Shown in pieces: positions 15,705 to 23,480 of a stretch of 27,805 bases of DNA. The DNA is from Methanolobus sp. UBA32 (GTDB lineage: Archaea > Halobacteriota > Methanosarcinia > Methanosarcinales > Methanosarcinaceae). Both the position numbers and the translations under genes were made by a program. The first letter of the stretch is position 1. Each line of letters starts with the position of its first letter. The notes under the pieces are model-generated. The model did no database searches. It saw only the letters and a list, made by a program, of their open reading frames with translations, and was not told where the DNA came from. The stretch covers positions 1-27,805 of the forward strand of contig DAZF01000083.1 of NCBI GenBank assembly GCA_002507205.1, given 5' to 3'.

Positions 15705-16727
15705 TCAGGAGAGCAATAATTCAACGTAACCATCAAGCATCTGCATAACCTTTTCAACAATTCCCAGCGTCATATAAGTTTCAATATACGCTGCAACCAG
15801 CAGAGTCAAAATGATAACTCCCACCATTTTCCAGGTATATCCTGACAGGATGTATTCCTTTGTCGTACCAAAGATGTATGATGCATCTTTTTTCAGACTC
15901 TCTATGTCATTTCCATTGAACAGTTCTTTGTCGATCACATCATGGGCCTGGATGTATGCGAACCTGTATCCAAGAGCTGCTGCCACCAGGATTATTGGAA
16001 TTTCTATTATTCCGTGGGGGACTATGGAAATGAAGAAGTAGACCACATTGTAGAGAACTCCAATGGCAATGCCTTCTGTTCCAAACAACTGGAAGCCTGT
16101 CACAGCTCCGTTAAAAGTGAAGAACGCGAAAAGAATGCCCATTAGAAAACCATTAACCATCAGTATCAGAAGAGGTACGGTATACGGGATCATGTAGGCA
16201 AACATTCTGTATTCATCTTTTCCGTAACCACAATATTGCCATATAGTTCCTATCTTATCCTGACCGCTTCTTCCTATGGAAGAGAAATCCCTGTCTACCA
16301 GATTTGTGATTTCTATAAGTAATCTGTTTACAGGCATTATGATCTTTTCAAAGAGAATAGAGAAACGGGCATATAATCGATATTTTGGTCGGATACTGAT
16401 GTCATTTATCAACATCTGGTGTACCAGCATGAAAAGTCCTGTACCGATGACGGCGCAGGAAGCTGCAATGCTGTTGAAGATGAATATGGCCCACATAGGA
16501 CTGATGTAATTTGAAGTGACGACTACTTTGGCCGTTGCGGTGGAAGCCGTACTTATAATTACCTCGCTTACAGGCTCCGGTTCTGCAAATGTTAGCATCA
16601 GTATATACGCGACGATGCCAAAAACAAAGGCAGAAATCGCCGACAGCATGAATACTCTGACAGACCATTTCACATCTTTAGGAATGATCTTGAATCTGTC
16701 CATATTTCCATTTTCTATATCTTTCAT
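15705..16727 (-). CDS. SpoIIM/DUF95-family integral membrane protein
   Basis: A 340-residue multi-pass membrane protein of the stage II sporulation protein M superfamily. About six hydrophobic segments are visible, including FMLSAISAFVFGIVAYILML near the N-terminus, MWAIFIFNSIAASCAVIGTG, and VPLLILMVNGFLMGILFAFF. The family core is the SIVPHGIIEIPIILVAAALG stretch, which matches the SpoIIM 'PHGIfEipa' signature. In archaea the function is unknown; spore formation is not implied. ATG 16727 is preferred to GTG 16736 because a TATA box (GTATATAAAC, 16748-16757) lies about 25 bases upstream, which gives a leaderless or nearly leaderless transcript. It is upstream of, and co-directional with, the PKD-subtilase, with a separate promoter between. 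Confidence 0.85.
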   Translation of the reverse strand: MKDIENGNMDRFKIIPKDVKWSVRVFMLSAISAFVFGIVAYILMLTFAEPEPVSEVIISTASTATAKVVVTSNYISPMWAIFIFNSIAASCAVIGTGLFMLVHQMLINDISIRPKYRLYARFSILFEKIIMPVNRLLIEITNLVDRDFSSIGRSGQDKIGTIWQYCGYGKDEYRMFAYMIPYTVPLLILMVNGFLMGILFAFFTFNGAVTGFQLFGTEGIAIGVLYNVVYFFISIVPHGIIEIPIILVAAALGYRFAYIQAHDVIDKELFNGNDIESLKKDASYIFGTTKEYILSGYTWKMVGVIILTLLVAAYIETYMTLGIVEKVMQMLDGYVELLLS

Positions 16728-16747
16728 GTGAAGCACACATTTTATTA

Positions 16748-16757
16748 GTTTATATAC
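16748..16757 (-). promoter_or_regulatory. TATA box of the SpoIIM-family gene
   Basis: GTATATAAAC on the minus strand lies about 21-30 bases before ATG 16727, standard archaeal spacing for a leaderless transcript. Confidence 0.55.
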
Positions 16758-16781
16758 ATCGATGGGTTGAAATACCTTAGG

Positions 16782-16800
16782 TATAATATAATTATAATAC
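16782..16800 (+). promoter_or_regulatory. TATA region of the KaiC-like operon
   Basis: TATAATATAATTATAATA lies 21-39 bases before ATG 16821 and fits a leaderless start there. It is divergent from the SpoIIM-family promoter. Confidence 0.45.
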
Positions 16801-16820
16801 TATATTACTGTTCATCATTT

Positions 16821-17579
16821 ATGGGAAGTATATCAATGCGGATACCTACAGGGATAGAGGGATTTGATGATTTGGTCCAGGGCGGTTTTCTTTCAGATAG
16901 AGTTTATGTACTGAGTGGCCCTCCTGGAAGCGGAAAAACAACATTTGGAGTTCAGTTCCTTGCTCATGGGGCAGCCCTTGGAGAAGTAGGACTATATGTA
17001 ACTTTACTGGAATGTCCACAGAATATTATCAATGACATGTCCAATTATGCTATGAATGTTCCTACATTGATCAAAATGCAGAAGCTTTTGTTTGCCGATC
17101 TGGGTCCACGTATGGAATATGGCTATATGGATGAGATCAATGAGTTTGTTACAACAGACTACAATCTGGGTAAAAGCTCAACTGAAAGCGAGGCGCCCTC
17201 TCCATCAATCGTTTTTAAAGAGATAGCCGCTTATGTTTCAGAGTATGATGTAAAACGCCTGGTCATTGATTCAGTTTCTGCAATCCGGTTTACATCAAAA
17301 GACCTGTCTCTGCAGGAAAAAGAGATGAGCAGGTTCATACGTAATCTTAAGAAACTTGGATGCACAACAGTTCTCTTATCTGAAATGACAGACCCTACTG
17401 CTTATTCCACGGAGCAGTTTGCTGCTAATGGTGTCATTTTTATGCATAATTTCCTTTATGACAAGACCATGACCCGTGCCATTCAGGTTATTAAAATGCG
17501 CGGTACAAGGCATGATTGTAACATGCACAATGTTTCATTTACTGAAAAAGGGTTGAAGGTAGAGGGCTATCTTGAATGA
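16821..17579 (+). CDS. Single-domain KaiC/RadA-like ATPase
   Basis: A 252-residue RecA-superfamily ATPase of the archaeal single-domain KaiC group. The start MRIPTGIEGFDDLVQGGF is the family opening, followed by Walker A GPPGSGKTT (residues 33-41), a TLLECPQNI segment after the first helix, and Walker B RLVIDSVSAIRF. The end IKMRGTRHDCNMHNVSFTEKG matches the KaiC 'KxRGxxH' C-terminus, which contacts nucleotide across the subunit interface. ATG 16821 (TATA spacing) or ATG 16836 (GGGAAG upstream) may start it; the longer open frame to 16767 runs through the promoter. Archaeal KaiC-like proteins are linked to signalling and chemotaxis or stress adaptation, not a proven clock. It is followed 12 bp later by a small disordered partner. 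Confidence 0.88.
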   Translation: MGSISMRIPTGIEGFDDLVQGGFLSDRVYVLSGPPGSGKTTFGVQFLAHGAALGEVGLYVTLLECPQNIINDMSNYAMNVPTLIKMQKLLFADLGPRMEYGYMDEINEFVTTDYNLGKSSTESEAPSPSIVFKEIAAYVSEYDVKRLVIDSVSAIRFTSKDLSLQEKEMSRFIRNLKKLGCTTVLLSEMTDPTAYSTEQFAANGVIFMHNFLYDKTMTRAIQVIKMRGTRHDCNMHNVSFTEKGLKVEGYLE

Positions 17580-17591
17580 TAGTTGTATTCT

Positions 17592-18110
17592 ATGGTGAAA
17601 ATATTTAAGAAAAAGGAAGAGAAGAAAACTCTTCCTGAAAGGGACAAGGCCCAGCTTGCAGATGCATCCCGCAGGCTAGGTTTTGAAGTAGGCTACCATC
17701 GTCACTCTGAAATAGGGTGGGTTCAGGAAAAATTATCCCAGATATACAAGTTTGCCGAAGAATATGACCTCAAGGATTTTGTAAAGGAACACTATAATAC
17801 AGGTAAAGAAGAAGGTTCTAAAGTAAAGGAAAGAGACACAAAGTCAGGACTTTCCAGAGCTGGTTCATCTAATGCACCTGAAAAACCTTCCGATATTTCA
17901 ATTGATAGAATAAAGAAAGAAAGCTCACTTTCAAACAGTGGCTCAGGCTACAAAAATGTTGATTTTGCATTTTCAGGTTCATCTGATATGATCCGTCAGC
18001 CGGGTCTTGTCGATCTGCCTGAAAATGTAGAGAGGACAAAAGCTATAGAGAGGCCTTCTTTTTTGGATGGTCCCAAACATCTGACGCCTAAAAAGAAAAA
18101 GGAGTACTAA
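17592..18110 (+). CDS. Hypothetical protein with disordered C-terminal half, in operon with KaiC-like gene
   Basis: I do not recognise this 172-residue protein. It starts MVKIFKKKEEKKTLPERDK, very basic, followed by a helical part of about 60 residues (QLADASRRLGFEVGY through LKDFVKEHYN). From residue about 75 it becomes rich in Ser, Gly, Lys and Glu with no regular structure and ends in a lysine cluster (TPKKKKEY). No membrane or signal segment. It begins 12 bp after the KaiC-like stop and so is likely co-transcribed; an adaptor or anchor for the ATPase is a guess from position. A TTG at 17583 is a less likely start. It ends 10 bp from the convergent SelB-like gene. Confidence 0.72.
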   Translation: MVKIFKKKEEKKTLPERDKAQLADASRRLGFEVGYHRHSEIGWVQEKLSQIYKFAEEYDLKDFVKEHYNTGKEEGSKVKERDTKSGLSRAGSSNAPEKPSDISIDRIKKESSLSNSGSGYKNVDFAFSGSSDMIRQPGLVDLPENVERTKAIERPSFLDGPKHLTPKKKKEY

Positions 18111-18120
18111 TTAAAAGGTA

Positions 18121-19158
18121 TTATTGCTCATAGCCAAAAGCAATAAACCTCTGTTTCTCATCAAGATTTGCAAAGACAAACCTGTCTTCTTTGCTGTAGG
18201 CAACTTCCTTTGAGCCGGATAGTTTTAAGGTATATTCTTTTCCCGGACTTGCCTTTTCAACTTTTTTCTCCCCTTCAGTTATTTCCACAACTTTTACAGG
18301 CGCAGACTGGAGTCCTACGTAAAGATGTAACATATCACCGAGATTGAATTCTTTTGCCAGTGGGGAAAGCGTACATTTCATGATGAAATCCGTAGCAACC
18401 GTTTCTTCCTGAGAAACCACAAATCCCCTGTCAATGTCCTTTGACTGAATACCCTTGAGGGCAAGTCCCACTCTGGACCCTGCAGGAGCAGATTTGACAT
18501 CCACATCATGCATCTGTATGGATCTGATCTCAAGTTCCTTTTTGGTCGGGTATGCGATCATCTTGTCCTTTGCGTTAATGGTTCCCTGTGTCGTAACGCC
18601 AAGTACGACGCATCCGATACCGGTCACGTTGAAAGACTGGTCTATATATATACGTGGACGCAGGCTGTCAAGTTCTTTCAGTTCTTCAGCCACCCTGTCG
18701 CCGACTGTGAATATGAGTTCCTTTAATTCTTCCATTCCTTCGAAAGAAGTGGTGGATACAGAAATGTAATCCCAGTTCTCAAGTGCGGTGCCAGCTGTTA
18801 TTTTCTTCAACTTGGCCTGGAGTTCTTCCTGTGCAATAGCATATGAAGTATCAGATTTTGTGAGAACAACGATCCCGTGTTTATAGTTCATCAGATCAAG
18901 TGCGATGATGCATTCTGCAGAGAGAGGATCAAGACCTGTGGGGGGAATGCATAAAAGAGCAATATCAGAAAGGTTAAGTGCTGTAACCAGTGCCTTTACG
19001 GATGCCGGATAGCCTGTAGCATCTATGGTTGTGAGTATCCTGTCGTTCTTGGCGTAATCATACATTGTTATATCTGTAACGTTGCTTTTCTTTCCAAGTT
19101 TTCCGGCAAGTGTAGTCTTACCGCTTTTCTCACTTCCGATAATAGTAATCTTTGTCAT
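18121..19158 (-). CDS. SelB-like EF-Tu family protein (aSelBL) with degenerate GTPase domain
   Basis: A 345-residue relative of EF-Tu and archaeal SelB. The G1 loop is intact (GSEKSGKTT, residues 8-16). Switch I is almost missing: only about 30 residues separate G1 from the G3 motif, against about 60 in EF-Tu. G3 reads DATGY (46-50) where DCPGH is expected, so the catalytic His is absent. G4 reads TKSD for NKxD. Domain II (about 170-260, IDQSFNVTGIGCVVLGVTTQG) is a normal EF-Tu beta barrel and domain III follows, but the SelB C-terminal winged-helix part is absent. This fits the archaeal SelB-like family described by Atkinson and co-workers (2011) as having a disrupted GTPase domain. The ATG at 19158 has GGTG five bases upstream. 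It sits 52 bp downstream of the RNA ligase gene, same strand. Confidence 0.85.
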   Translation of the reverse strand: MTKITIIGSEKSGKTTLAGKLGKKSNVTDITMYDYAKNDRILTTIDATGYPASVKALVTALNLSDIALLCIPPTGLDPLSAECIIALDLMNYKHGIVVLTKSDTSYAIAQEELQAKLKKITAGTALENWDYISVSTTSFEGMEELKELIFTVGDRVAEELKELDSLRPRIYIDQSFNVTGIGCVVLGVTTQGTINAKDKMIAYPTKKELEIRSIQMHDVDVKSAPAGSRVGLALKGIQSKDIDRGFVVSQEETVATDFIMKCTLSPLAKEFNLGDMLHLYVGLQSAPVKVVEITEGEKKVEKASPGKEYTLKLSGSKEVAYSKEDRFVFANLDEKQRFIAFGYEQ

Positions 19159-19210
19159 ATGGGCACCCTTTTGTGGTTTACGAATTAATCTATTCAGATA
19201 TATGTCTTTT

Positions 19211-20377
19211 TCATGACCACAGCTGTCCTTCTAATATTGCAAGTGTCTTATCATTTGTGCTCTTGTTTATCTTCCTGACACTGATGACGTATTCGTTACC
19301 TTTTTTCTCAGGCAGTCCGAATATGACATCAAGGCCAAGTCTCTCAAGATATGATTTGAATTTGTAGATTACCTTCTTGTCCCTGACACGTATGTGGAAG
19401 TCATCGGAAATGCGTTCACCGGTTTGCACCTGAGCTATGGTTTCTTTCATCGGACGGAGTATGCTTTCCCCGAGTCTGAGACATCTTTTCTGGAAATCAT
19501 CCTCACTTTCTGCCCATTCATAAGACTGGAATCCCTCGCGTACTACTCTGGAGAACAGGTAATCCCTTCCTGTCTCATTATAGAATTTGAATGCATGATG
19601 CAGGTCAGAACAATTACTCTCGGAACACGTGTATTTTATTGGTTGCAATACCATCTCCGGATCTTTGATAATGACACCTTCGTGTCCTTTTTTCCCAAGT
19701 TCTTTAATGATCTGCGTAATCTTTTCTGTTGCTTCGCTGATACCGAATTCTCCGAACAGTTTGGTCTGGTTGAAGCCATATTCTTTTACCAGCTCTCTTC
19801 TTCTGGAGACTGACAGGGCTTCGCCTGTATTCTTATATCTCATGTCAAAAACAAAGAAGTCAAGTGATTCAATATCATAGACATACTTCTGTACGTATGG
19901 GTTTTCAGGCCCCACCATTTCTCCATATACAACGATATCGGTATTATCTTTGAAGAAATCCCTTTTAAGAAAATTCTGCACCCTTTCTGTGGAATAAGGG
20001 CAGACATGGCCGCTACGTGTAAAAGCAATAAGTTTCCCTTTGTAGTCGACAACACGGACATTGTATCCGTTCATTTTCTCTTCGACGGCAACTGACTCTA
20101 ATTCACTGAACCTGTTCTTCAGTGCAGGTTCAAGAAGCATCGCCCTTTTTATTTTCGGAAAGCCTCTTACGAGTTCAAAAGAGCCATGATTGTCGATGAG
20201 TACGGTCCCATCCTCAAGATGTGGGGCATGTCCTTCAAATCTGTAAATATTATCATACTCATCCCAATTCTGCTGCAGATTCCTCTTTTCAATAAGGTCT
20301 GCAATTCTGGAAGGCGGGAGTTCCAGGAACTCCGCCACCTTCTCAATGTCAATTTTTATTTCAGGATAGTATTTCAT
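19211..20377 (-). CDS. ATP-dependent RNA ligase, Rnl3 family (archaeal Pab1020/MthRnl type)
   Basis: A 388-residue homodimeric RNA ligase of the archaeal Rnl3 family, which seals or circularises RNA and adenylates 5'-phosphate ends. Nucleotidyltransferase motif I is EEKMNGYNVR (adenylated Lys101). Motif III is DIVVYGEMVG, IIIa LDFFVFDMRY, IV HEGVIIKDP and V QPIKYT, all in order. The N-terminal domain and the C-terminal region after about 250 match the length of MthRnl (about 380). ATG 20377 is preceded by AGGTG seven bases upstream; a GTG at 20380 is an alternative. The gene starts 18 bp after the stop of a four-CBS protein and is probably in its operon. Motifs appear intact. Confidence 0.9.
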   Translation of the reverse strand: MKYYPEIKIDIEKVAEFLELPPSRIADLIEKRNLQQNWDEYDNIYRFEGHAPHLEDGTVLIDNHGSFELVRGFPKIKRAMLLEPALKNRFSELESVAVEEKMNGYNVRVVDYKGKLIAFTRSGHVCPYSTERVQNFLKRDFFKDNTDIVVYGEMVGPENPYVQKYVYDIESLDFFVFDMRYKNTGEALSVSRRRELVKEYGFNQTKLFGEFGISEATEKITQIIKELGKKGHEGVIIKDPEMVLQPIKYTCSESNCSDLHHAFKFYNETGRDYLFSRVVREGFQSYEWAESEDDFQKRCLRLGESILRPMKETIAQVQTGERISDDFHIRVRDKKVIYKFKSYLERLGLDVIFGLPEKKGNEYVISVRKINKSTNDKTLAILEGQLWS

Positions 20378-20395
20378 CACCAGACACCTGGTTCT

Positions 20396-21172
20396 TTACT
20401 CTACCATCCCACCGATAATGCTTCTTCTTGTTATCAGTCCTACCATCTGTCCTTCAAGGTTGACAACTGGCAGTCCTCCAAGATTCTCTTCAAGCATCAT
20501 CTTAGCTGCGTCGGTTGTAGGGGTGTTTGTGTAAACGGTCTTTACACTCATCTTTATAATGTCCTCGACAATGAGATTCTTTATGCGGGCCTCCTGTTTA
20601 CCGCCTTCGACAAGGTCACGGAAGGAGCGCATAGCTTTTGCAATGTCCTTTTCAGTTACCATTCCAACAAGTGTGTCACCTTCAATGATTGGAATCCTTC
20701 CAATGTTGTTGTCAAGCATCATTCTTCTGACGTGGCTGACGCGGTCTGCCGGACTGGCTACAATAGGATCTCTTTGCATTATCTCTCCGGCATACCCTTT
20801 GAAAACATTGTTCTTGAGTATCTCATTTGGAGTAACCCATCCAACTATCTTATCGTTCTCCATGACAACTATCACTCCTCCGTTCTTTACCATCAGTGTG
20901 ATAACATCGGTTACTTTTGTATCCGGGAGTACTTTTGTGAAATTATCTGATATTGCTGTTGCCACGTGCAGGGAAGAAGCCGGCTTGCTTCCCTTTTTAC
21001 GCGTTCCAAGTTCCCTTGTGAGGTTTCTCATAGTGAGTACGCCAAGCACTTTATCATCATGTTTTACCAGAAGACGCCTTGTACCTTTCTTATCCATAAC
21101 ATCAAGTGCATGGGAGATGGTGTCTGATTTATCTACTACCAGTGGTTCTGCCATTATATCCTTTACTTCCAT
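20396..21172 (-). CDS. Four-CBS-domain protein (second of two in tandem)
   Basis: A 258-residue protein made of two Bateman modules. CBS1 [21 protein letters not shown]2 [21 protein letters not shown]3 [18 protein letters not shown] and CBS4 [18 protein letters not shown] each end in the usual V/I-G-x-V/I-T motif (VLGVLTM, IVGWVTP, LVGMVTE, MVGLITR). Such modules bind AMP, ATP, SAM or related ligands in pairs. ATG 21172 is chosen because AGAGGA lies six bases upstream; ATGs at 21178 and 21190 lack good spacing, and the open frame to 21292 runs into the previous gene. It is between another CBS protein and the RNA ligase. There is no catalytic or DNA-binding domain. Confidence 0.9.
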   Translation of the reverse strand: MEVKDIMAEPLVVDKSDTISHALDVMDKKGTRRLLVKHDDKVLGVLTMRNLTRELGTRKKGSKPASSLHVATAISDNFTKVLPDTKVTDVITLMVKNGGVIVVMENDKIVGWVTPNEILKNNVFKGYAGEIMQRDPIVASPADRVSHVRRMMLDNNIGRIPIIEGDTLVGMVTEKDIAKAMRSFRDLVEGGKQEARIKNLIVEDIIKMSVKTVYTNTPTTDAAKMMLEENLGGLPVVNLEGQMVGLITRRSIIGGMVE

Positions 21173-21215
21173 TGTCATTCCTCTGATCATTGTTTTGATT
21201 TCTGGTTTTTGATGC

Positions 21216-22055
21216 TTACTGTACTGCTTTAAGTATGTCTCTCCTGCTGATAAGGCCAATAATCTTCCCGTCATTGACAACCGGGAGGGCAATCGTGTGT
21301 TCCGATATCATCATTTTTGCTGCATACACTGCTCTGTTCTTGATATCTACGACCGGTGGGAGTTCTGACATAATATCTTCAGCAACAAGGGGAACTTCTT
21401 TTACGTAGCGGTATTCCTTTTGACCGGCAGGGCTTGAACGCCTGGTCATCTTTATGCTCTTTGATGGAAGTTTTCCTTCGTTGTCAGCCATGATGTTGAA
21501 TGCCACATTACTCGTTGTGATCATTCCGACAGCTTCATCAGTATCATCTGTGACGATAACACGGTTTGTCTTATTCTCTTCCATTTCATGGATCACATGA
21601 TTTATGGTGTGGTGCCTGTGGACAAACACGATATCTTCTGTCATCACCTCTGATATTTTAGTTTTAAGATCCTGCTCCGAGAAGTATCTCATGATGTCAG
21701 TTCCGGTTACTATGCCTACGACTTCCCTGTTCACCACGGCCAGTGAGTTTATACCATTCTCTATCATCAGTTCACTTGCCTGGGTCACAGAAGCGCCAGG
21801 ATATATTGAGATAGGGTTTTCATGCATCACCATGCTTACCGGAATTTTATCGATTGGTCTTCTTCTCCACATGGGTTCGGCCTGTGCAAGCCTTTTTCCA
21901 AGGTCTGTCTTTGTGACAATACCAACCATTTCTTCATTTTCAGCAACTATCAGGGTGCTGATCTTATGCTTTAGCATCAGGTTTCTTGCATGCGCTACGG
22001 TTTCTTCCGGTGCAATTGTAAAGACCGGTGAACTCATAATGTCTTTCACATTCAT
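21216..22055 (-). CDS. Four-CBS-domain protein (first of two in tandem)
   Basis: A 279-residue protein with four CBS motifs: [54 protein letters not shown] and [18 protein letters not shown]. The signature ends are MVGIVTK, VVGIVTG, AVGMITT and IIGLISR, spaced about 60 residues apart, with a basic linker ([15 protein letters not shown]) before CBS4. The strong AGGAGGA ribosome binding site is seven bases from ATG 22055, so this gene should be well translated. A hairpin abuts the site on the 5' side. It leads the CBS-CBS-RNA ligase set. The ligand is unknown. Confidence 0.9.
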   Translation of the reverse strand: MNVKDIMSSPVFTIAPEETVAHARNLMLKHKISTLIVAENEEMVGIVTKTDLGKRLAQAEPMWRRRPIDKIPVSMVMHENPISIYPGASVTQASELMIENGINSLAVVNREVVGIVTGTDIMRYFSEQDLKTKISEVMTEDIVFVHRHHTINHVIHEMEENKTNRVIVTDDTDEAVGMITTSNVAFNIMADNEGKLPSKSIKMTRRSSPAGQKEYRYVKEVPLVAEDIMSELPPVVDIKNRAVYAAKMMISEHTIALPVVNDGKIIGLISRRDILKAVQ

Positions 22056-22075
22056 GTTGTTCCTCCTTTTTGGAA

Positions 22076-22096
22076 GCTTGACCCATCAGGGCAAGC
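22076..22096 (-). promoter_or_regulatory. 5'-leader hairpin next to the ribosome binding site of the four-CBS gene
   Basis: GCTTG-CCC pairs with GGG-CAAGC around a four-base loop, with one bulged base. It ends about 20 bases before ATG 22055 and close to AGGAGGA. A possible leader structure affecting translation or RNA stability. Confidence 0.4.
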
Positions 22097-22188
22097 CTGC
22101 AGGATATTTTTCATAAATTATCCATCAAAGAACTCATCGTTGTTCGATTTTAACTGATCGATGTGCTCTTTTTATTTTACTCATATAC

Positions 22189-22539
22189 TCATCTCTGGAT
22201 CTGTTTACATGTCCTGGTAAACAGATGCATCACCATTTTTTCATCAAAGCCACATGCGTGGCAATTCCCGGTTGTGGTCGGGCTTTCGCTTTCACCTCCG
22301 AATGAATTCATAGTGTCAACTGATATGACCGGATATTCAGGTTGTTTATTTACTGCATCTTCAACAGGTATTCTCCCATGGAACATGTATGACATTATTT
22401 TGGTGAATTTGTAAATTGTAGTGTCCATATCTTCCGATCTGGCCATAGTTAGCACTGGAACATTGAACACTTCATGGTCTTTCATCTGGAGTCCGATTAT
22501 TATCTTTTCCAGTTCGTTGACCTGATATTTCATTTTCAA
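22189..22539 (-). CDS. Hypothetical small protein with C-terminal cysteine/histidine cluster
   Basis: A 116-residue protein I cannot assign. The first 70 residues look like an alpha/beta domain (KYQVNELEKIIIGLQM, NVPVLTMARSEDMDTTIYKF). The C-terminus has NCHACGFDEKMVMH followed by RTCKQ, a possible zinc knuckle (CxxC plus His and a late Cys). ATG 22539 or ATG 22533 may start it; GTGGT lies about ten bases upstream. The last part is read in a frame where another frame gives VYQDM, similar to a stretch in the 22671-22823 ORF region, so a frameshift near the end is conceivable. Co-directional with the CBS genes. Confidence 0.6.
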   Translation of the reverse strand: MKMKYQVNELEKIIIGLQMKDHEVFNVPVLTMARSEDMDTTIYKFTKIMSYMFHGRIPVEDAVNKQPEYPVISVDTMNSFGGESESPTTTGNCHACGFDEKMVMHLFTRTCKQIQR

Positions 22540-22652
22540 TTTAAACCACTATATTCCATAACATCACAATATTACTGAGGATTCGTTCGTAGAATCTACA
22601 GAAGTTCTGTGAATGACACCCATGTCTCCTGGTAAACAACATCCCTGCCTGT

Positions 22653-22670
22653 AAGTGCAGAATTGCACTT
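22653..22670 (-). other. Perfect hairpin immediately after the UGA of the small ORF
   Basis: AAGTGCA and TGCACTT are exact complementary arms of seven bases around a four-base loop. On the minus strand the stem begins at the base following TGA. No T-run follows, so it is not a standard terminator. Confidence 0.5.
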
Positions 22671-22823
22671 TCAAAACGCAGATAATATACAATGCCTGTC
22701 TGCAGTAACAGCGGGTTCAGCAAACACAAAAGACCAGGTTTTAATCACTTTACCCGGTTGAAACTCAGGTGTTGCTTTGAAAGTCGATACATTTCTTCTT
22801 TTAAGATATATCGGGACAGACAT
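22671..22823 (-). CDS. Candidate small ORF (50 aa) ending in UGA, with open frame continuing
   Basis: Read directly on the minus strand. ATG 22823 is preceded by GGTGA five bases upstream, a good archaeal ribosome binding site. The product starts MSVPIYLKRRNVSTFKATPE and ends RHCILSAF before TGA at 22673-22671. The same frame stays open for 24 more codons (KCNSALTGRDVVYQETW...) to TAG at 22598-22596, with protein-like composition. I do not recognise either part. It may be a short gene, a gene broken by a stop mutation, or chance. It lies 48 bp downstream of the CBS-zinc ribbon gene and could be co-transcribed. Confidence 0.45.
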   Translation of the reverse strand: MSVPIYLKRRNVSTFKATPEFQPGKVIKTWSFVFAEPAVTADRHCILSAF

Positions 22824-22871
22824 TTATTTCACCAACTTGAAGTGGCCTTAATCAGATGACCAGTCAAAGGA

Positions 22872-23480
22872 CTAGTCGTAGTAACCTTCTTCCTCTTTAC
22901 AATCTTCACACAGCATCAATTCGTTAACATTCGTCAGGCTGTCAACAAAAGCTCCGCAACGCTGGCATATGCCACGTTCAGGCTCTGGTTCCTGATGGAC
23001 GTTATTCTCATGATGCAGTTCGATCAGACCTTCCAGAATAGTGTTCAGACCGGGAGCAATAGCTATTATATCCCTGTCAGTTACCATTCCCACTATCTGG
23101 TCGCTTTCCATTACAGCAAGCCTTCGAATGTTGGATTTGACCATCATTTCAGCAGCTTTGATTATGTTTGCCGCCGGTTTTGTTGCTATAATGGGAGTTG
23201 ACATAATCTCTCTGGCAGTCATCTCTGCAGGAAGTACGTTCCTGATAACGGTCTTAGTTATTATGTCATGTTCAGTTATGATACCAATACTATCTCCGTC
23301 TTCATTGACGATGATGCTACCCGTATCATTTTCTGCCATCTTTCTTGCAACATCAAGAACACTGGCAGTGACATCAATGTCAAAAATATCCTTTGACATT
23401 ATTTCCCTGACCGACATCTCATTCTGGATCTCCATAATGGAGATATCGGTTTCCATGTCATCCTGAAGTTTCAAGACCAT
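22872..23480 (-). CDS. CBS-domain pair protein with C-terminal zinc ribbon
   Basis: A 202-residue protein: an N-terminal helical leader of about 20 residues, CBS1 VREIMSKDIFDIDVTASV ending SIGIITE, CBS2 AREIMSTPIIATKPAANI ending IVGMVTD, then a linker and a zinc ribbon (GICQRCGAFVDSL and LMLCEDCKEEE, two CxxC pairs). The Bateman pair probably senses adenine nucleotides or SAM, and the ribbon may contact protein or nucleic acid. ATG 23480 follows GAGGT seven bases upstream. A TAG stop is used. It is the most upstream of three CBS genes on this strand, separated from the other two by the small ORF and the zinc-knuckle gene. Confidence 0.88.
   Translation of the reverse strand: MVLKLQDDMETDISIMEIQNEMSVREIMSKDIFDIDVTASVLDVARKMAENDTGSIIVNEDGDSIGIITEHDIITKTVIRNVLPAEMTAREIMSTPIIATKPAANIIKAAEMMVKSNIRRLAVMESDQIVGMVTDRDIIAIAPGLNTILEGLIELHHENNVHQEPEPERGICQRCGAFVDSLTNVNELMLCEDCKEEEGYYD

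Larger units (their letters stand above)
22540..22871 (-). other. Gap between two minus-strand genes holding a small candidate ORF
   Basis: About 330 bases between the small zinc-knuckle gene and the CBS-zinc ribbon gene. It contains the 50-codon ORF listed separately, a hairpin right after its stop, and AT-rich promoter-like sequence before ATG 22539. A 62-codon frame at 22541-22729 has no ribosome binding site and poor composition and is not accepted. Confidence 0.5.

Noticed and set aside
20186..20950. 254-codon plus-strand frame across the RNA ligase and CBS genes
   Set aside because: It is antisense to two genes with clear motifs, is rich in His, Tyr, Cys and Leu as antisense frames often are, and has no start signal.
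22541..22729. 62-codon minus-strand frame
   Set aside because: No ribosome binding site and odd composition; it overlaps the better-supported 22823 ORF in another frame.
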